Counted from the first letter of the stretch, positions 17,617 through 26,616 are shown. The stretch: 64,000 bases of DNA from G965230065 sp965230065 (GCA_965230065.1 OZ245942.1:5270001-5334000); one strand, 5' to 3'. A program made the numbers and translations. Notes: a model not told the origin generated them from the sequence alone.

Positions 17617-19381
17617 AAAAAAATGGTGGCAGCAGGTTTTCCGTGATAAAACCCTCATTTTTTGGTTTGGTATATTAATCCTCAACTTTCTGCTTTTTTT
17701 GCCTCATTACTTGATCGATGCCAATAACTCTACTTTTATTCCATTGCCCTATACAGAGGGGCGCTCATTTTGGCTGTTTGAGTTTTTGATTATCCGGCAA
17801 AACTTTGATGCCTTCCGGATGTGTACGGAGATTTTTGTGTTGGTCTCCCTCATGGTTTTTTTTAGGAAATATGCGGCTTTTTGGCGTATTCTGTTCATTT
17901 TAACATTGATACTCTATCCCATATTCCTGCTATATCAGTTGTATGAAGCTTTTTACTTTGAAGCATACAACGCAGAGCCTCTTTTTTATAGCGATTACCT
18001 TATTTTAGAAGAACTTATTCCCTTGTATTTTGAAGATGTTTTGCATTGGGAAGCTATCCTGTACATTGTTGTAGGCTTGATTGTCTTTTTGCTGGTAGTA
18101 GCATGCATCCTGTATGTGCTCAGCAGGCTTTTGCTGATGACCCGGTATGTGGTTTTCGGAAAAAACTCCTACATACTTTATGGTACTTTGTTTGTGTTTT
18201 TTTTGGTGACAGCCATCAAGTATAAATTTGATATCAGGCATGGAAAGCTGGGATTTCAGTGGATTACCGCTAAAGTAGTAGAGAATATCGGCTGCTCCCT
18301 GGAGTCGTACCGGTGGAACCAAAATTATGATCCCCGAACGGCTGTGGAAGCTTATCACTATGAAGATGTGCAACTGCGCCAAAAACCCAATGTATACCTC
18401 ATCGCCATAGAATCTTACGGCAGTCTGATGATGAACGACCCGTATTTCCAGCCTAAATTTGACAGTGCTTTACAAATTTACCAGCAAAGGCTCACCCAAA
18501 AAGGCTGGCAGGCAGCTTCAGCCATGAGCAAAGCCCCGGTGAGTGGGGGGCGCTCCTGGCTCAGCTTTACTTCGGTAATGTGTGGCATTAAAATAGACAA
18601 CCATGGGGCATTCAAGATGATGCTGAGTTCACATCCCGATTACCCCAATTTGATGCGTTTTTTCAAAAACCAGGGATATTACAATTATCGCCTGCACCCC
18701 GTGCCCAACATAGGTTCTGAAGTGCCTATGGACCTGTACAATCAGTTTTATGCTTTTGACCGGTGGATTTATTATGAAGATATTGAGTATGTAGGCGATT
18801 ATTATCGTTGGCTGTTGATACCCGATCAGTATGTGTTCAATTATGCTTTGGAAGAAGTAGTGCAAATGGAAGGGAATGAACCTTTCTTCTTTTTCTTTAT
18901 CAATATCAATTCACACTACCCCTGGAAGCTGGACAGGCAACCTTTATATGCCGACTGGAGGGTAATGAACAAACCCGGCATAGTGGGCACTTATGACCAA
19001 AATAAAATAAAAACGGATAATTGGGACCACTATTTTTTGTTCTATCGTTCTATTGAGTACCAACTGGATTACCTCACCGATTACATTGCCCGATTAGACG
19101 ATGGCAACAGCCTGTTTATTCTGTTTGGCGACCATCAGCCACCTGTTTTTAAAACTGAAAGTTTCGATACTCCGGTACATATCATCAGCAAAGACACTGC
19201 ACTCATACAGTCATTTATGCAGTATGGTTTACAGCCTGGTTTGCAAATTGATACAACAAAATCAAGGGAACTGCACCACGAAGGCATGTATTCCTTATTT
19301 GTGCGGGAATTGAAAAAAAATTACGGTACAGATACACTTGACCTGCCACCTTATTTTCCCGAGGGTATTACTACAGATTAA
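17591..19381 (+). CDS. LtaS-like membrane sulfatase-fold phosphotransferase
   Basis: About five N-terminal membrane helices (residues 20-210) precede a sulfatase/alkaline-phosphatase domain. NVYLIAIESYGSLMM carries the first metal-binding Glu, SGGRSWLSFTSVMCG lies where LtaS has its nucleophile Thr, NINSHYPW follows, and LFGDHQPPVF holds the last metal ligands. This is the architecture of lipoteichoic acid synthase and of phosphoethanolamine or phosphoglycerol transferases, which move a head group from a phospholipid to a glycan outside the membrane. The gene overlaps the second CDP-alcohol phosphatidyltransferase by 26 bases (or less if translation starts at 17603 or 17609), so it is the third gene of one operon. 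Gram-negative cells lack lipoteichoic acid; the acceptor is open. Confidence 0.8.
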   Translation: MAARMRMLEKKWWQQVFRDKTLIFWFGILILNFLLFLPHYLIDANNSTFIPLPYTEGRSFWLFEFLIIRQNFDAFRMCTEIFVLVSLMVFFRKYAAFWRILFILTLILYPIFLLYQLYEAFYFEAYNAEPLFYSDYLILEELIPLYFEDVLHWEAILYIVVGLIVFLLVVACILYVLSRLLLMTRYVVFGKNSYILYGTLFVFFLVTAIKYKFDIRHGKLGFQWITAKVVENIGCSLESYRWNQNYDPRTAVEAYHYEDVQLRQKPNVYLIAIESYGSLMMNDPYFQPKFDSALQIYQQRLTQKGWQAASAMSKAPVSGGRSWLSFTSVMCGIKIDNHGAFKMMLSSHPDYPNLMRFFKNQGYYNYRLHPVPNIGSEVPMDLYNQFYAFDRWIYYEDIEYVGDYYRWLLIPDQYVFNYALEEVVQMEGNEPFFFFFININSHYPWKLDRQPLYADWRVMNKPGIVGTYDQNKIKTDNWDHYFLFYRSIEYQLDYLTDYIARLDDGNSLFILFGDHQPPVFKTESFDTPVHIISKDTALIQSFMQYGLQPGLQIDTTKSRELHHEGMYSLFVRELKKNYGTDTLDLPPYFPEGITTD

Positions 19382-19420
19382 ATGAGATGTTTAGGCTATG
19401 CACATTGAATAAAAAGCAAC

Positions 19421-20290
19421 TTATTCAAAACTCCCCAAAATATCCTGGTGCTCAATGGTCAACTTCAGGTTGTTAGCCTCCCTTTTCTGTTTTATCCATT
19501 CTATTAATAAAAGTGAATCTTCAGAGGAAAGGGAAAGTTCACCAATGGAAGATTCCATGAAATCAAGAAGAAACCCCATCATTTTATCATCTTTATTCCG
19601 AATTTTCCATACACTTTCGCCCACTGCAATGGTGTAATTGTGCTTTTGCAAAGTTTCCTGCATTTGTTCCACACAATTTGGCCCCATGGCGATGCCTTCT
19701 TTTTGTGGCCGAAGCATGTGGGCATGATACAGGGCAATGATCTTTTCGTCGGTTGGGTGCGTGGGGGAAAAGTACATATTCCGGTAATTCAGTGTGGCAA
19801 GAAAAACCAGGTGATGAGTAGCGATTTTATGAATAAAAGCTTCAAATTGGTCTTTGGTGAGTAAATCATATACCGCATTGGCAACAACAGCATCTGTATC
19901 TGATAAACTGGCCAATTGGTCAATTTCCAGTAAAGAACCTTGTACCGTCTTTATATGGATGGTTTTGGTGGGCGTTTGTATGCGCAGCATCTCTTTTTGT
20001 ACCAAACAGGCGTAACCCCTGGCATGGGCGAATTGCTGCAATGCTGACAAACTTTTTTTGCTGAAATCAGGGTTTTCTTCTATCAATGTCCATTGCTGGT
20101 TACCAGGTATTTTATCTATCCAATAACGGCAATTCGCACCACTGCCTGCACCTACATCAATAAGCTGAACAGCTTCTTTTTGAGAAATCGATTGTAAAAA
20201 TTGTTGCTCTATCTGTTTGTTGCGGGCTTTTGTATCAAAAGAATATCTTGTTGCAAGCCAGTCAAAGTAGTATTCAGTAAAATCTGTCAT
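19421..20290 (-). CDS. class I SAM-dependent methyltransferase
   Basis: Rossmann-fold methyltransferase with motif I LIDVGAGSGANCRYW (residues 43-57) and the acidic motif II WTLIEENPDFS. The later part reads AVVANAVYDLLTKDQFEAF, motif IV-like. There is no signal peptide. Its substrate cannot be told from sequence. It is the last gene of a probable three-gene unit on - (pterin-synthase homologue, GT4, methyltransferase), separated from the GT4 gene by two palindromes of the REP family, so a glycan or glycosylated small molecule is a reasonable target. Confidence 0.75.
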   Translation of the reverse strand: MTDFTEYYFDWLATRYSFDTKARNKQIEQQFLQSISQKEAVQLIDVGAGSGANCRYWIDKIPGNQQWTLIEENPDFSKKSLSALQQFAHARGYACLVQKEMLRIQTPTKTIHIKTVQGSLLEIDQLASLSDTDAVVANAVYDLLTKDQFEAFIHKIATHHLVFLATLNYRNMYFSPTHPTDEKIIALYHAHMLRPQKEGIAMGPNCVEQMQETLQKHNYTIAVGESVWKIRNKDDKMMGFLLDFMESSIGELSLSSEDSLLLIEWIKQKREANNLKLTIEHQDILGSFE

Positions 20291-20302
20291 AAAAATAATA
20301 AT

Positions 20303-20325
20303 GTAGAGCGGCTCTCAGAGCCGCT
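20303..20325 (+). repeat. REP palindrome with GTAG head
   Basis: GTAG at 20303-20306 precedes AGCGGCTCT-C-AGAGCCGCT (20307-20325), a perfect 9-bp stem with a one-base centre. A GTAG foot before a hairpin is the known hallmark of REP elements served by RAYT transposases. Confidence 0.65.
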
Positions 20326-20364
20326 GAATTATTGTGCAAATCTTATTACAAATGAGATATGCCT

Positions 20365-20388
20365 AAGCGACTTTCAAAGTCGCTTTAC
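20365..20388 (-). repeat. REP palindrome, opposite orientation
   Basis: AAGCGACTTT-C-AAAGTCGCTT (20365-20385) is a perfect 10-bp stem; on - it is preceded by GTAA instead of GTAG. With the copy at 20303 it forms an inverted pair, as in bacterial interspersed mosaic elements. It overlaps the GT4 stop codon. Confidence 0.55.
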
Positions 20389-21413
20389 AAATTATTCAAT
20401 CCCGCCAGAAAAATACTGGCGGCATCATCCCAGGAGTAACTTTCCAGGGTCTCGCTGTGCTGCCGGGTAGACGCCTGCAATTTGGCAAAAGCTTCCGGGT
20501 AATCCAGCAAGTACAAAAGATAGTCGGTGAGTGCACCAATGGATGAAAAAGTATATCCGTTTTTACCCTTCGCAATATGGTAAGGAATGAACCCTCCTTT
20601 TCTGGCCAAAATGGGCAGGCGAAAGGCTTTTGCTTCTTGCAATGCCATGCCATACGTTTCCATGGCAGAAGGGGAAATGGACAAATTGCTGGAATAATAA
20701 TATTGATGCATCTCCTGGTGTGGTACAGGGCCTGTAAGCTTAACAATATGCTGTAAAGCCGGGTTTTGTGCCAGTTCCATGCAAGTGTTGGCATATTCCT
20801 CATCCATATCCGTACGGCCTACAATATTAATATGAAAATTTTCAGGAGATATTTTATCTGCTCTTTTTTTCAGGCTTTTCAGAAACTCCAAAATGCCTTT
20901 CATGGGAATAATATTGGAAACAATCAGTGCCTGAATGCCGTGGATGTTCTTTCGTTTTTCAAGGCTTTTTAAACACAAAGCAGGTGGTGCAACAATGATA
21001 GGAACATCAACAATCTCCCTTTTTAGCAGGTAATCTTTAGAAAACTTACTGGTTACCAGAAATGCCTCAAAATATTGCAAAATATCCTTTTCCTGATTTT
21101 CAAAAACTTCATCGGAGGTTTGCCCGGGCGGTGGAAACAAACTAGGTAGCAGGTGTAAAATAAAACCAGACTTTGCCTTTGAGGTGTTAACAGACAGGAG
21201 CGGTTGCATACGATCCTGCAACAGGCTGTCTACCCAATAAACCCCCTCCCGGTCGTCCTGAATAGCATCCTGGTATTCCTCAAAATAAATGCTATGTACG
21301 GGTTGGTACTGTTTTTCCAAAGCACCGATAAAGTACTGGTTATAAATATTACCACCAGAAATCTTCTCTTTGCCTTCAGGAAGCACAAAATATAAGGGGA
21401 TGTTCGTTTTCAT
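20385..21413 (-). CDS. family 4-like glycosyltransferase
   Basis: GT-B fold protein of 342 residues from the ATG at 21413 (MKTNIPLYFVLPEGKEKISG); the longer frame would run through an intergenic palindrome. The C-terminal half has the GT4 donor site: ALIVSNIIPMKGILEFL, INIVGRTDMDEEYAN, VPHQEMHQYYYSSNLSISPSAMETYGMALQEAKA (the EX7E-type Glu pair) and ARKGGFIPYHIAKGKNGY. The N-terminal SGGN-YNQ loop binds the acceptor. It is cytoplasmic and the sugar is unknown. It lies between a methyltransferase and a degenerate pterin-synthase homologue on the same strand. Confidence 0.8.
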   Translation of the reverse strand: MKTNIPLYFVLPEGKEKISGGNIYNQYFIGALEKQYQPVHSIYFEEYQDAIQDDREGVYWVDSLLQDRMQPLLSVNTSKAKSGFILHLLPSLFPPPGQTSDEVFENQEKDILQYFEAFLVTSKFSKDYLLKREIVDVPIIVAPPALCLKSLEKRKNIHGIQALIVSNIIPMKGILEFLKSLKKRADKISPENFHINIVGRTDMDEEYANTCMELAQNPALQHIVKLTGPVPHQEMHQYYYSSNLSISPSAMETYGMALQEAKAFRLPILARKGGFIPYHIAKGKNGYTFSSIGALTDYLLYLLDYPEAFAKLQASTRQHSETLESYSWDDAASIFLAGLNNL

Positions 21414-21444
21414 AATATTACCGTTTAAGTAGGCAGTTGGCAAC

Positions 21445-21477
21445 GGCAGTAGGCAGTCTTTAATATTGCCTACTGCC
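21445..21477. repeat. GCAGTAGGCAG-type hairpin, copy 2
   Basis: GGCAGTAGGCA (21445-21455) pairs perfectly with TGCCTACTGCC (21467-21477); related GGCAGTTGGCA bases continue upstream to 21429. The palindrome covers the last codons and stop of the pterin-synthase homologue, so the final few residues of that protein come from the repeat. Confidence 0.6.
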
Positions 21478-21855
21478 ACTAACCTCCCCTTCATAAGCAG
21501 CCCAGGCTACGTGCGACTCTCCCAGGGTAATTTTGAGTGTTCCCGAGAATTTTTCTTCAATAGCCCTGGCTACCTGTTCATGAATATATTTTGCCAGAAA
21601 CTCGGTGGTTGTGAGCTTGCCTTTAAATTGGGGCAACTCGTCCAGGTTTTGGTATTTCAAAGGAGATAATGCCTGCTGAAGTGTTTTGGTGGCAATGTCA
21701 ATGTCTATGACAATATTGTTTTCATCCAGTTTGGCCGTTGTAAAGGCAGCATCTACCACATACGTGGCGCCGTGCATGTTTTGGGCAGGCCCAAAGGCTT
21801 CACTTTTTAACGAATGGGCAATCATCATGTGGTCCCGGATGGTAACTGTATACAT
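21460..21855 (-). CDS. degenerate 6-pyruvoyltetrahydropterin synthase-like protein
   Basis: 131 residues from the ATG at 21855 (MYTVTIRDHMMIAHS). The fold is that of the QueD/PTPS family: the first zinc His in IAHS (residue 14), HGATYVVD in place of HGHxY, a TTTEFLAKYI helix for the usual PTAENL, and a final LGESHVAWAAYEG strand. The catalytic Cys four residues before HG is Ala, and the third zinc ligand is Ala (HGA for HGH), so classic catalysis is unlikely. It heads a probable operon with a GT4 and a methyltransferase. I recall near-identical VRDHMMIAHS...HGAT proteins in actinomycetes, also near glycosyltransferases, which would imply a distinct conserved subfamily. Confidence 0.7.
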   Translation of the reverse strand: MYTVTIRDHMMIAHSLKSEAFGPAQNMHGATYVVDAAFTTAKLDENNIVIDIDIATKTLQQALSPLKYQNLDELPQFKGKLTTTEFLAKYIHEQVARAIEEKFSGTLKITLGESHVAWAAYEGEVSGSRQY

Positions 21856-21979
21856 AAGGTGAGTTTTTTTGTTCAACAATCAAAATTAACAAACAGGCAA
21901 TATTATCAAATTGTTAGATGGCTTTATGTCTGAGGTATATAATATTTTTATTTCGTTTTCTTCAGTGTTGCAGAAAATT

Positions 21980-22011
21980 TTTGTTTTATTTCTCAACATC
22001 CTCTATACTTG
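21980..22011 (+). promoter_or_regulatory. putative Bacteroidota promoter
   Basis: TTTG at 21980-21983 and TATACTTG at 22004-22011, 20 bases apart, approximate the -33 TTTG and -7 TAnnTTTG elements of the Bacteroidota housekeeping sigma factor (one mismatch). The position, 23 bases before the ATG at 22034, is suitable. Confidence 0.4.
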
Positions 22012-22033
22012 GCAGAATTTGTAAAATAAGTAT

Positions 22034-25000
22034 ATGAAAGTATTCAGTAAGAAAAAAGCTACTAAAGTATTATCCCTCATCACCGTCTTATTCGTAGCCC
22101 TGGGCACCTGGCAATGCAATTCGTCTGAAGAGGCACGCATTCATGTTGAAAAAGGAGACCATATTCTCCTGGTAGGTAATAACCTTTGCTCAAGAATGAT
22201 GAACTTTGGGCATTTCGAAACCGAATTGCAACTCCGTTATCCCGACAGCCTGCTGTATATCCGCAATATGTGCGACGGAGGCAATACGCCTGGTTTCAGG
22301 CCACATTCAGGACGGGTTTCTCCCTGGGCGTTCCCCGGAGCTGAAAAATTTCAGGATGAGCTGGCCCACAAATCGGGCAGCAAGGGGCATTTTGAAACAC
22401 CCGATGAGTGGCTCACCCGCCATGAGGCAGATATCATCATTGCCTTCTTCGGTTACAATGAGTCTTTTCAGGGTAAAGCCGGCCTGGAAAACTACAAGGC
22501 AGAGCTGGAAGCATTTATCCAACACACGCTGAGCCAGCAATACAACGGCAGTTCCGCACCACAATTGGTGATTGTATCTCCCATCGCTTTTGAAGACCTT
22601 TCTGATCAGCTTGACCTCCCTGATGGTACCCGGGAAAATGCAAACCTTATTCAGTACACAAAGGCCATGCAGGAAGTGGCTGCCCAAAACAATGTTTCCT
22701 TTGTGGATGTATTTGCCCCCACCAGGTCTTGGTTTGAAGGGGAAGATAATTTTACCATTGACGGCTTCCAGCTTACTGATGAAGGGTATGCCCGGTTCTC
22801 TGACCTGCTTGCGGACGAAATTTTTGGCAATGATGACGAAAACCAGGAACACAAGGCACTGGTACACGAAGCGGTGATGGAAAAAAACTGGATGTGGCAC
22901 AACGATTATAAAATCCCCAACGGTGTGCATGTGTTTGGGCGCCGCTACAATCCTTTCGGACCCGATAATTATCCTGCTGAGTTGAAGAAAATCCGTGAAA
23001 TGACAGCCATTCGGGATGAAGCCATCTGGAAAGCTGCAAAGGGTGAAACAATGGATGTGAAGGCAGCCGACCAAAATACTACCAAACTGCCCCCGGTAGA
23101 AACCAACTACAATCCTGAAAAGCATGGCACTACCGAATACCTGTACGGACAAGATGCCCTGGACCAAATACACGTGGCACCCGGTTATAAAATTGAGATG
23201 TTTGCCTCTGAAAAAGAATTTGATGACCTGGCCAACCCGGTACAGATTGCATTTGACAACAAAGGGCGGTTGTGGGTATCCACCATGCCCAGCTATCCGC
23301 ATTACAAACCCGGTGATGACAAACCCAATGATAAAATCATCATTTTGGAAGATACGGATAATGATGGTAAAGCGGATAAACAAACCACTTTTGCTGATAG
23401 CCTGCACCTGCCGTTGGGTTTTACCATAGCGCCTGAAGGGGTGTACATTTCGCAGGGAACCAACATGATGTTGTATACCGACACGGATGGAGATGATCAG
23501 GCAGATACCCGACAAATCCTGTTGAGTGGTTTTGACGATCATGATACCCACCATGCCCATTCTGCTTACACCATGGACCCTTCCGGGGCTATTTACATGG
23601 GCGAAGGTGTATTTTTGCATACCAATGTAGAAACACCCTACGGGCCGGTAAGGGCAACCAATGGCGGCTTTTACCGCTACAATCCCCAACGGCACCATCT
23701 CGAGCGTACAGCCCAGCTTTCCATTCCCAATCCCTGGGGCATTGCCTTTGACGAATGGGGGCAAAACTTCTTTGCCGAAACTTCGGGCCCTGATGTGCGG
23801 TGGATGATGCCAGGTTCGGTAAACCCCCGGTATGGCGTGGCCACCCACAAATCGTACAACCTGATTGAAGATGCCCACCGGGTGCGGCCCACCTCGGGGC
23901 TGGAGTTTGTGTACAGCCGTCACTTTCCTGATGATGTACAGGGTGACCTGCTCATTAACAATAATATTGGCTTCCTGGGTACAAAGCAGCACAAAATGGT
24001 AGACGATGGCACCGGGTACAAAAGCGAACACCGGCAGGATTTGGTGTGGAGCGATGACAAAAACTTCCGTCCGGTAGATATGGAATTTGCCCCGGATGGT
24101 TCTTTGTACCTGGTCGACTGGCACAACATACTGATCGGGCACATGCAGCACAATGCGCGTGACCCCCTGCGCGACCATGTGCATGGCCGCATTTACCGCA
24201 TTACCTATCCTGCGCGTCCCCTTGTGGAACCTGCAAAAGTTGAAGGTGCTTCGGTGGAAGAACTTTTAGAAAATCTGAAATTACCCGAATTCCGCACCCG
24301 TTCCCGCTCCCGTCGTGAACTCAGGGAGCATAATCCTTCTGACGTTCGATCCAGGATTTACAACTGGACCGACCGCCTGGACCAAAACGACCCCCGGTAT
24401 GAACACCATCTGTTAGAAGCACTCTGGGTTACCTGGGGGCTGAATGATGTAGATGCTTCCTTGCTGCGGCAGCTGCTCAAGGCCGATGATTTCAGGGTAA
24501 GGGCCGGGGCAGTGCGGGTATTGCGGTACGCGGGCCATCAAATAGAAGATCAGCCCGAATTACTGATGCAGGCTGCCAGTGATGAACACGGACGTGTTCG
24601 CCTGGAAGCCATTGTCGCTGCCTCATGGCTGGATAAAGCCGAGGGTATCCCTATTGTGGAAGAAGCCGGCAAGCATCCCCTGGATGAGTGGATGGTGCAT
24701 GCTTATGAAACTTCGCTGGCCCACCTCAACGGGCAGTCGGTGGTAGAGAAAAAAGACGAAGCCCTGAAAACCCAGCTGACCGGGGCCGACCGGGACTTGT
24801 TCATCAAAGGAAAAGAAATTTACAGCCGGGAAGGCTTTTGTGGCACCTGCCACCAGCCTGAGGGCGAAGGGTTGAGCGCTTCAGGTTTTCCTCCCTTAGC
24901 CGGAACCAAATGGGTGCTGGGTAGCGAGGAACGCCTTATCAAAATCACCTTGAAAGGACTGATGGGACCCATTGAAGTGCTTGGTAAAGAATATGGAGGA

Positions 25001-25198
25001 CAAGTACCTATGACGCCATTCGGAGGCATGCTCAACGATGAGGAAGTGGCCGCGGTGCTCACCTATGTGCGCAATTCTTTTGGCAATAAAGCCACTGCCA
25101 TCTCTCCAGAAAAAGTGAAAGAAGTACGGGCCACTGTTGAAGACAAAACCGGCTTTTATTCGCCCCGGGAATTGCTGAAAGAACATCCACATCAGTAG
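22034..25198 (+). CDS. SGNH hydrolase / PVC-type beta-propeller / cytochrome c fusion lipoprotein
   Basis: A 1054-residue exported protein. The N-terminus has a basic stretch, a hydrophobic core and Cys in ALGTWQC, so it is probably a lipoprotein. Residues 40-275 form an SGNH/GDSL-like domain (ILLVGNNLCSRMM, FFGYNES, and DGFQLTDEGY near the end). From about 375 comes the PVC-type haem-binding membrane-bound dehydrogenase propeller (APGYKIEMFASE, DNKGRLWVSTMPSYP, NPWGIAFDEWGQ). HEAT-like repeats follow near 770-900, then a cytochrome c domain with GFCGTCHQPEGEGL and a methionine-bearing QVPMTPFGGML. Such proteins are linked to periplasmic degradation of complex glycans; the substrate is unknown. 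Confidence 0.85.
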   Translation: MKVFSKKKATKVLSLITVLFVALGTWQCNSSEEARIHVEKGDHILLVGNNLCSRMMNFGHFETELQLRYPDSLLYIRNMCDGGNTPGFRPHSGRVSPWAFPGAEKFQDELAHKSGSKGHFETPDEWLTRHEADIIIAFFGYNESFQGKAGLENYKAELEAFIQHTLSQQYNGSSAPQLVIVSPIAFEDLSDQLDLPDGTRENANLIQYTKAMQEVAAQNNVSFVDVFAPTRSWFEGEDNFTIDGFQLTDEGYARFSDLLADEIFGNDDENQEHKALVHEAVMEKNWMWHNDYKIPNGVHVFGRRYNPFGPDNYPAELKKIREMTAIRDEAIWKAAKGETMDVKAADQNTTKLPPVETNYNPEKHGTTEYLYGQDALDQIHVAPGYKIEMFASEKEFDDLANPVQIAFDNKGRLWVSTMPSYPHYKPGDDKPNDKIIILEDTDNDGKADKQTTFADSLHLPLGFTIAPEGVYISQGTNMMLYTDTDGDDQADTRQILLSGFDDHDTHHAHSAYTMDPSGAIYMGEGVFLHTNVETPYGPVRATNGGFYRYNPQRHHLERTAQLSIPNPWGIAFDEWGQNFFAETSGPDVRWMMPGSVNPRYGVATHKSYNLIEDAHRVRPTSGLEFVYSRHFPDDVQGDLLINNNIGFLGTKQHKMVDDGTGYKSEHRQDLVWSDDKNFRPVDMEFAPDGSLYLVDWHNILIGHMQHNARDPLRDHVHGRIYRITYPARPLVEPAKVEGASVEELLENLKLPEFRTRSRSRRELREHNPSDVRSRIYNWTDRLDQNDPRYEHHLLEALWVTWGLNDVDASLLRQLLKADDFRVRAGAVRVLRYAGHQIEDQPELLMQAASDEHGRVRLEAIVAASWLDKAEGIPIVEEAGKHPLDEWMVHAYETSLAHLNGQSVVEKKDEALKTQLTGADRDLFIKGKEIYSREGFCGTCHQPEGEGLSASGFPPLAGTKWVLGSEERLIKITLKGLMGPIEVLGKEYGGQVPMTPFGGMLNDEEVAAVLTYVRNSFGNKATAISPEKVKEVRATVEDKTGFYSPRELLKEHPHQ

Positions 25199-25229
25199 TT
25201 GTACGCTGAAACTGCAGTTTCGGTGTACA

Positions 25230-25538
25230 TCACTTTGTGAAATCACCTTTTGCCCATTTTTCCTGCAGGGCCAGGTATTTTTCTTTCGGCTCGCAGGTGA
25301 GCCAGTTGATTTGGTGCTTTTTGCAAACCTTGATGTGAAAAACCAGGCCGAGGAGTGGTTGGCCCAATATGAAAATCAGGCTGTAGTACCCAAACCAGTA
25401 AGCCAGTGCAAAGGAGATGCTCATATAAAAAATAAACTTACCCGAAATTTTCCATCGTGGGCGTACAAACCTACCGGTATGAAAATACCCCGGCACCCAG
25501 AGGCACAATGCCAATAATGTTAGGAGAAGTAAAGTCAT
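25230..25538 (-). CDS. small membrane protein of unknown function
   Basis: 102 residues with a hydrophobic N-terminus (MTLLLLTLLALCLWVPGYFH) and a second and third membrane stretch near residues 33-67, then a charged C-terminal tail (CEPKEKYLALQEKWAKGD). No family is recognised. The next gene on the same strand ends five bases upstream of its start, so the two are probably one transcript. Confidence 0.5.
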   Translation of the reverse strand: MTLLLLTLLALCLWVPGYFHTGRFVRPRWKISGKFIFYMSISFALAYWFGYYSLIFILGQPLLGLVFHIKVCKKHQINWLTCEPKEKYLALQEKWAKGDFTK

Positions 25539-25543
25539 TTGGT

Positions 25544-26029
25544 TTAGTCATGTTCAGTTTTATGATTTATGCGGTCATTAATTGTTTTTGACCATTTTTC
25601 AATCAATTGCAGTTCTCCGTTTAATTGAATATTTGCTGCTGCATCAAAAAACGCCAAATTAACCATCGGCTTATTTTTTGCAACAGGCGTAAAGTTTAAA
25701 TCAAGCCGTTCAATCAACGCCTGGTTGTTCTGATTCCTGTACTTCACCATCCTGCACTTTTGAATTCCGGCAAGGTCAATGACCATGTTATCCACTTTGT
25801 CTTTTGACATTTTGCTGAAGAATATATGGTTTTTTGCTTCATCCATTCCAATTACAAAGTCTCCACAAAAATCGTATTGGGTTATTTGGCTGTTATGCTG
25901 ATTGGCAGTGTTGGTAAGAAATTTCAGTAGTTGTTTTTCTCGTTTTTTTCTGCTCCATATTATTATTATTAATGGAACGATGCAAAGGGCTATAACAATA
26001 GCTCCTACAATGGCACTTTCTAAATCCAT
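25544..26029 (-). CDS. single-span membrane protein of unknown function
   Basis: 161 residues: one membrane helix near residues 7-24 followed by RKKREK, which fits a cytoplasmic C-terminal domain. The soluble part has alternating strands (FVIGMDEAKNHIFFSKM, IDLAGIQKCRMVKYRN) that resemble PH-like or beta-barrel domains of Bacteroidota membrane proteins, but no named family is claimed. It precedes the 102-residue membrane protein on the same strand. Confidence 0.5.
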   Translation of the reverse strand: MDLESAIVGAIVIALCIVPLIIIIWSRKKREKQLLKFLTNTANQHNSQITQYDFCGDFVIGMDEAKNHIFFSKMSKDKVDNMVIDLAGIQKCRMVKYRNQNNQALIERLDLNFTPVAKNKPMVNLAFFDAAANIQLNGELQLIEKWSKTINDRINHKTEHD

Positions 26030-26136
26030 TTTTAAGTTTTTTATAATTCATAAAATATTGAATGGGCAATGTGTGTTACAAAGCCGGGCAAATTCAAGTC
26101 AAATTGTTTGTGTTATTATGACTTCTTAAAAACGGA

Positions 26137-26505
26137 TTACCAAAAATAATGGAAGGGGAAAATGATGTGGGTTTTCTGTTGTAGAATCAGAAAATTTATG
26201 GAAAGGCAGGTGTATTGCGAAAATTTAGTTTCAAGTAAATGATTTGTTAATGTGCTTAATACACTAAATTCATTAAACAGGTTTTTGAAACCCGGTGCAG
26301 TACAATTACTAAAATAATATACTGAGCTTGCTGATTGTGAAGTGTGGTAGGAAAGATGAACGGAAGCTGATGAAAAATACTGTTCCTGCCCTGTGGTTTG
26401 ACAGTCTATATCAGACTGAATGGGTACACCCTCAACCACGCCTACTGCAAAGCAATAAATTGCAATAGTGATAATTACACCTATAGTTTTGAAACTATCT
26501 TTCAC
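26137..26505 (-). CDS. small exported or anchored protein of unknown function
   Basis: 122 residues with a GTG start at 26505, an N-terminal hydrophobic helix (TIGVIITIAIYCFAVGVV) and a Ser/Thr-rich middle. The tail ends FPFHYFW, an ending I associate with a family of unnamed Bacteroidota proteins. No conserved catalytic residues stand out. No ATG precedes the hydrophobic helix, so the start rests on the GTG. It is a stand-alone gene. Confidence 0.45.
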   Translation of the reverse strand: MKDSFKTIGVIITIAIYCFAVGVVEGVPIQSDIDCQTTGQEQYFSSASVHLSYHTSQSASSVYYFSNCTAPGFKNLFNEFSVLSTLTNHLLETKFSQYTCLSINFLILQQKTHIIFPFHYFW

Positions 26506-26616
26506 GGTGGCAAAGGTAGTGGAGCGATGAATTAAACAGTATAGATTTGAGAAAAAACTTATCAGTTTACCCGCGTTTTATCTTTATTAGTTATGCTGGC
26601 AGTTGTACCCATAACT

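Noticed and set aside
22307..24184. 625-codon open frame on - opposite the cytochrome fusion gene
   Set aside because: It is a shadow of a strongly coding + gene; composition and lack of family motifs show it is not real.
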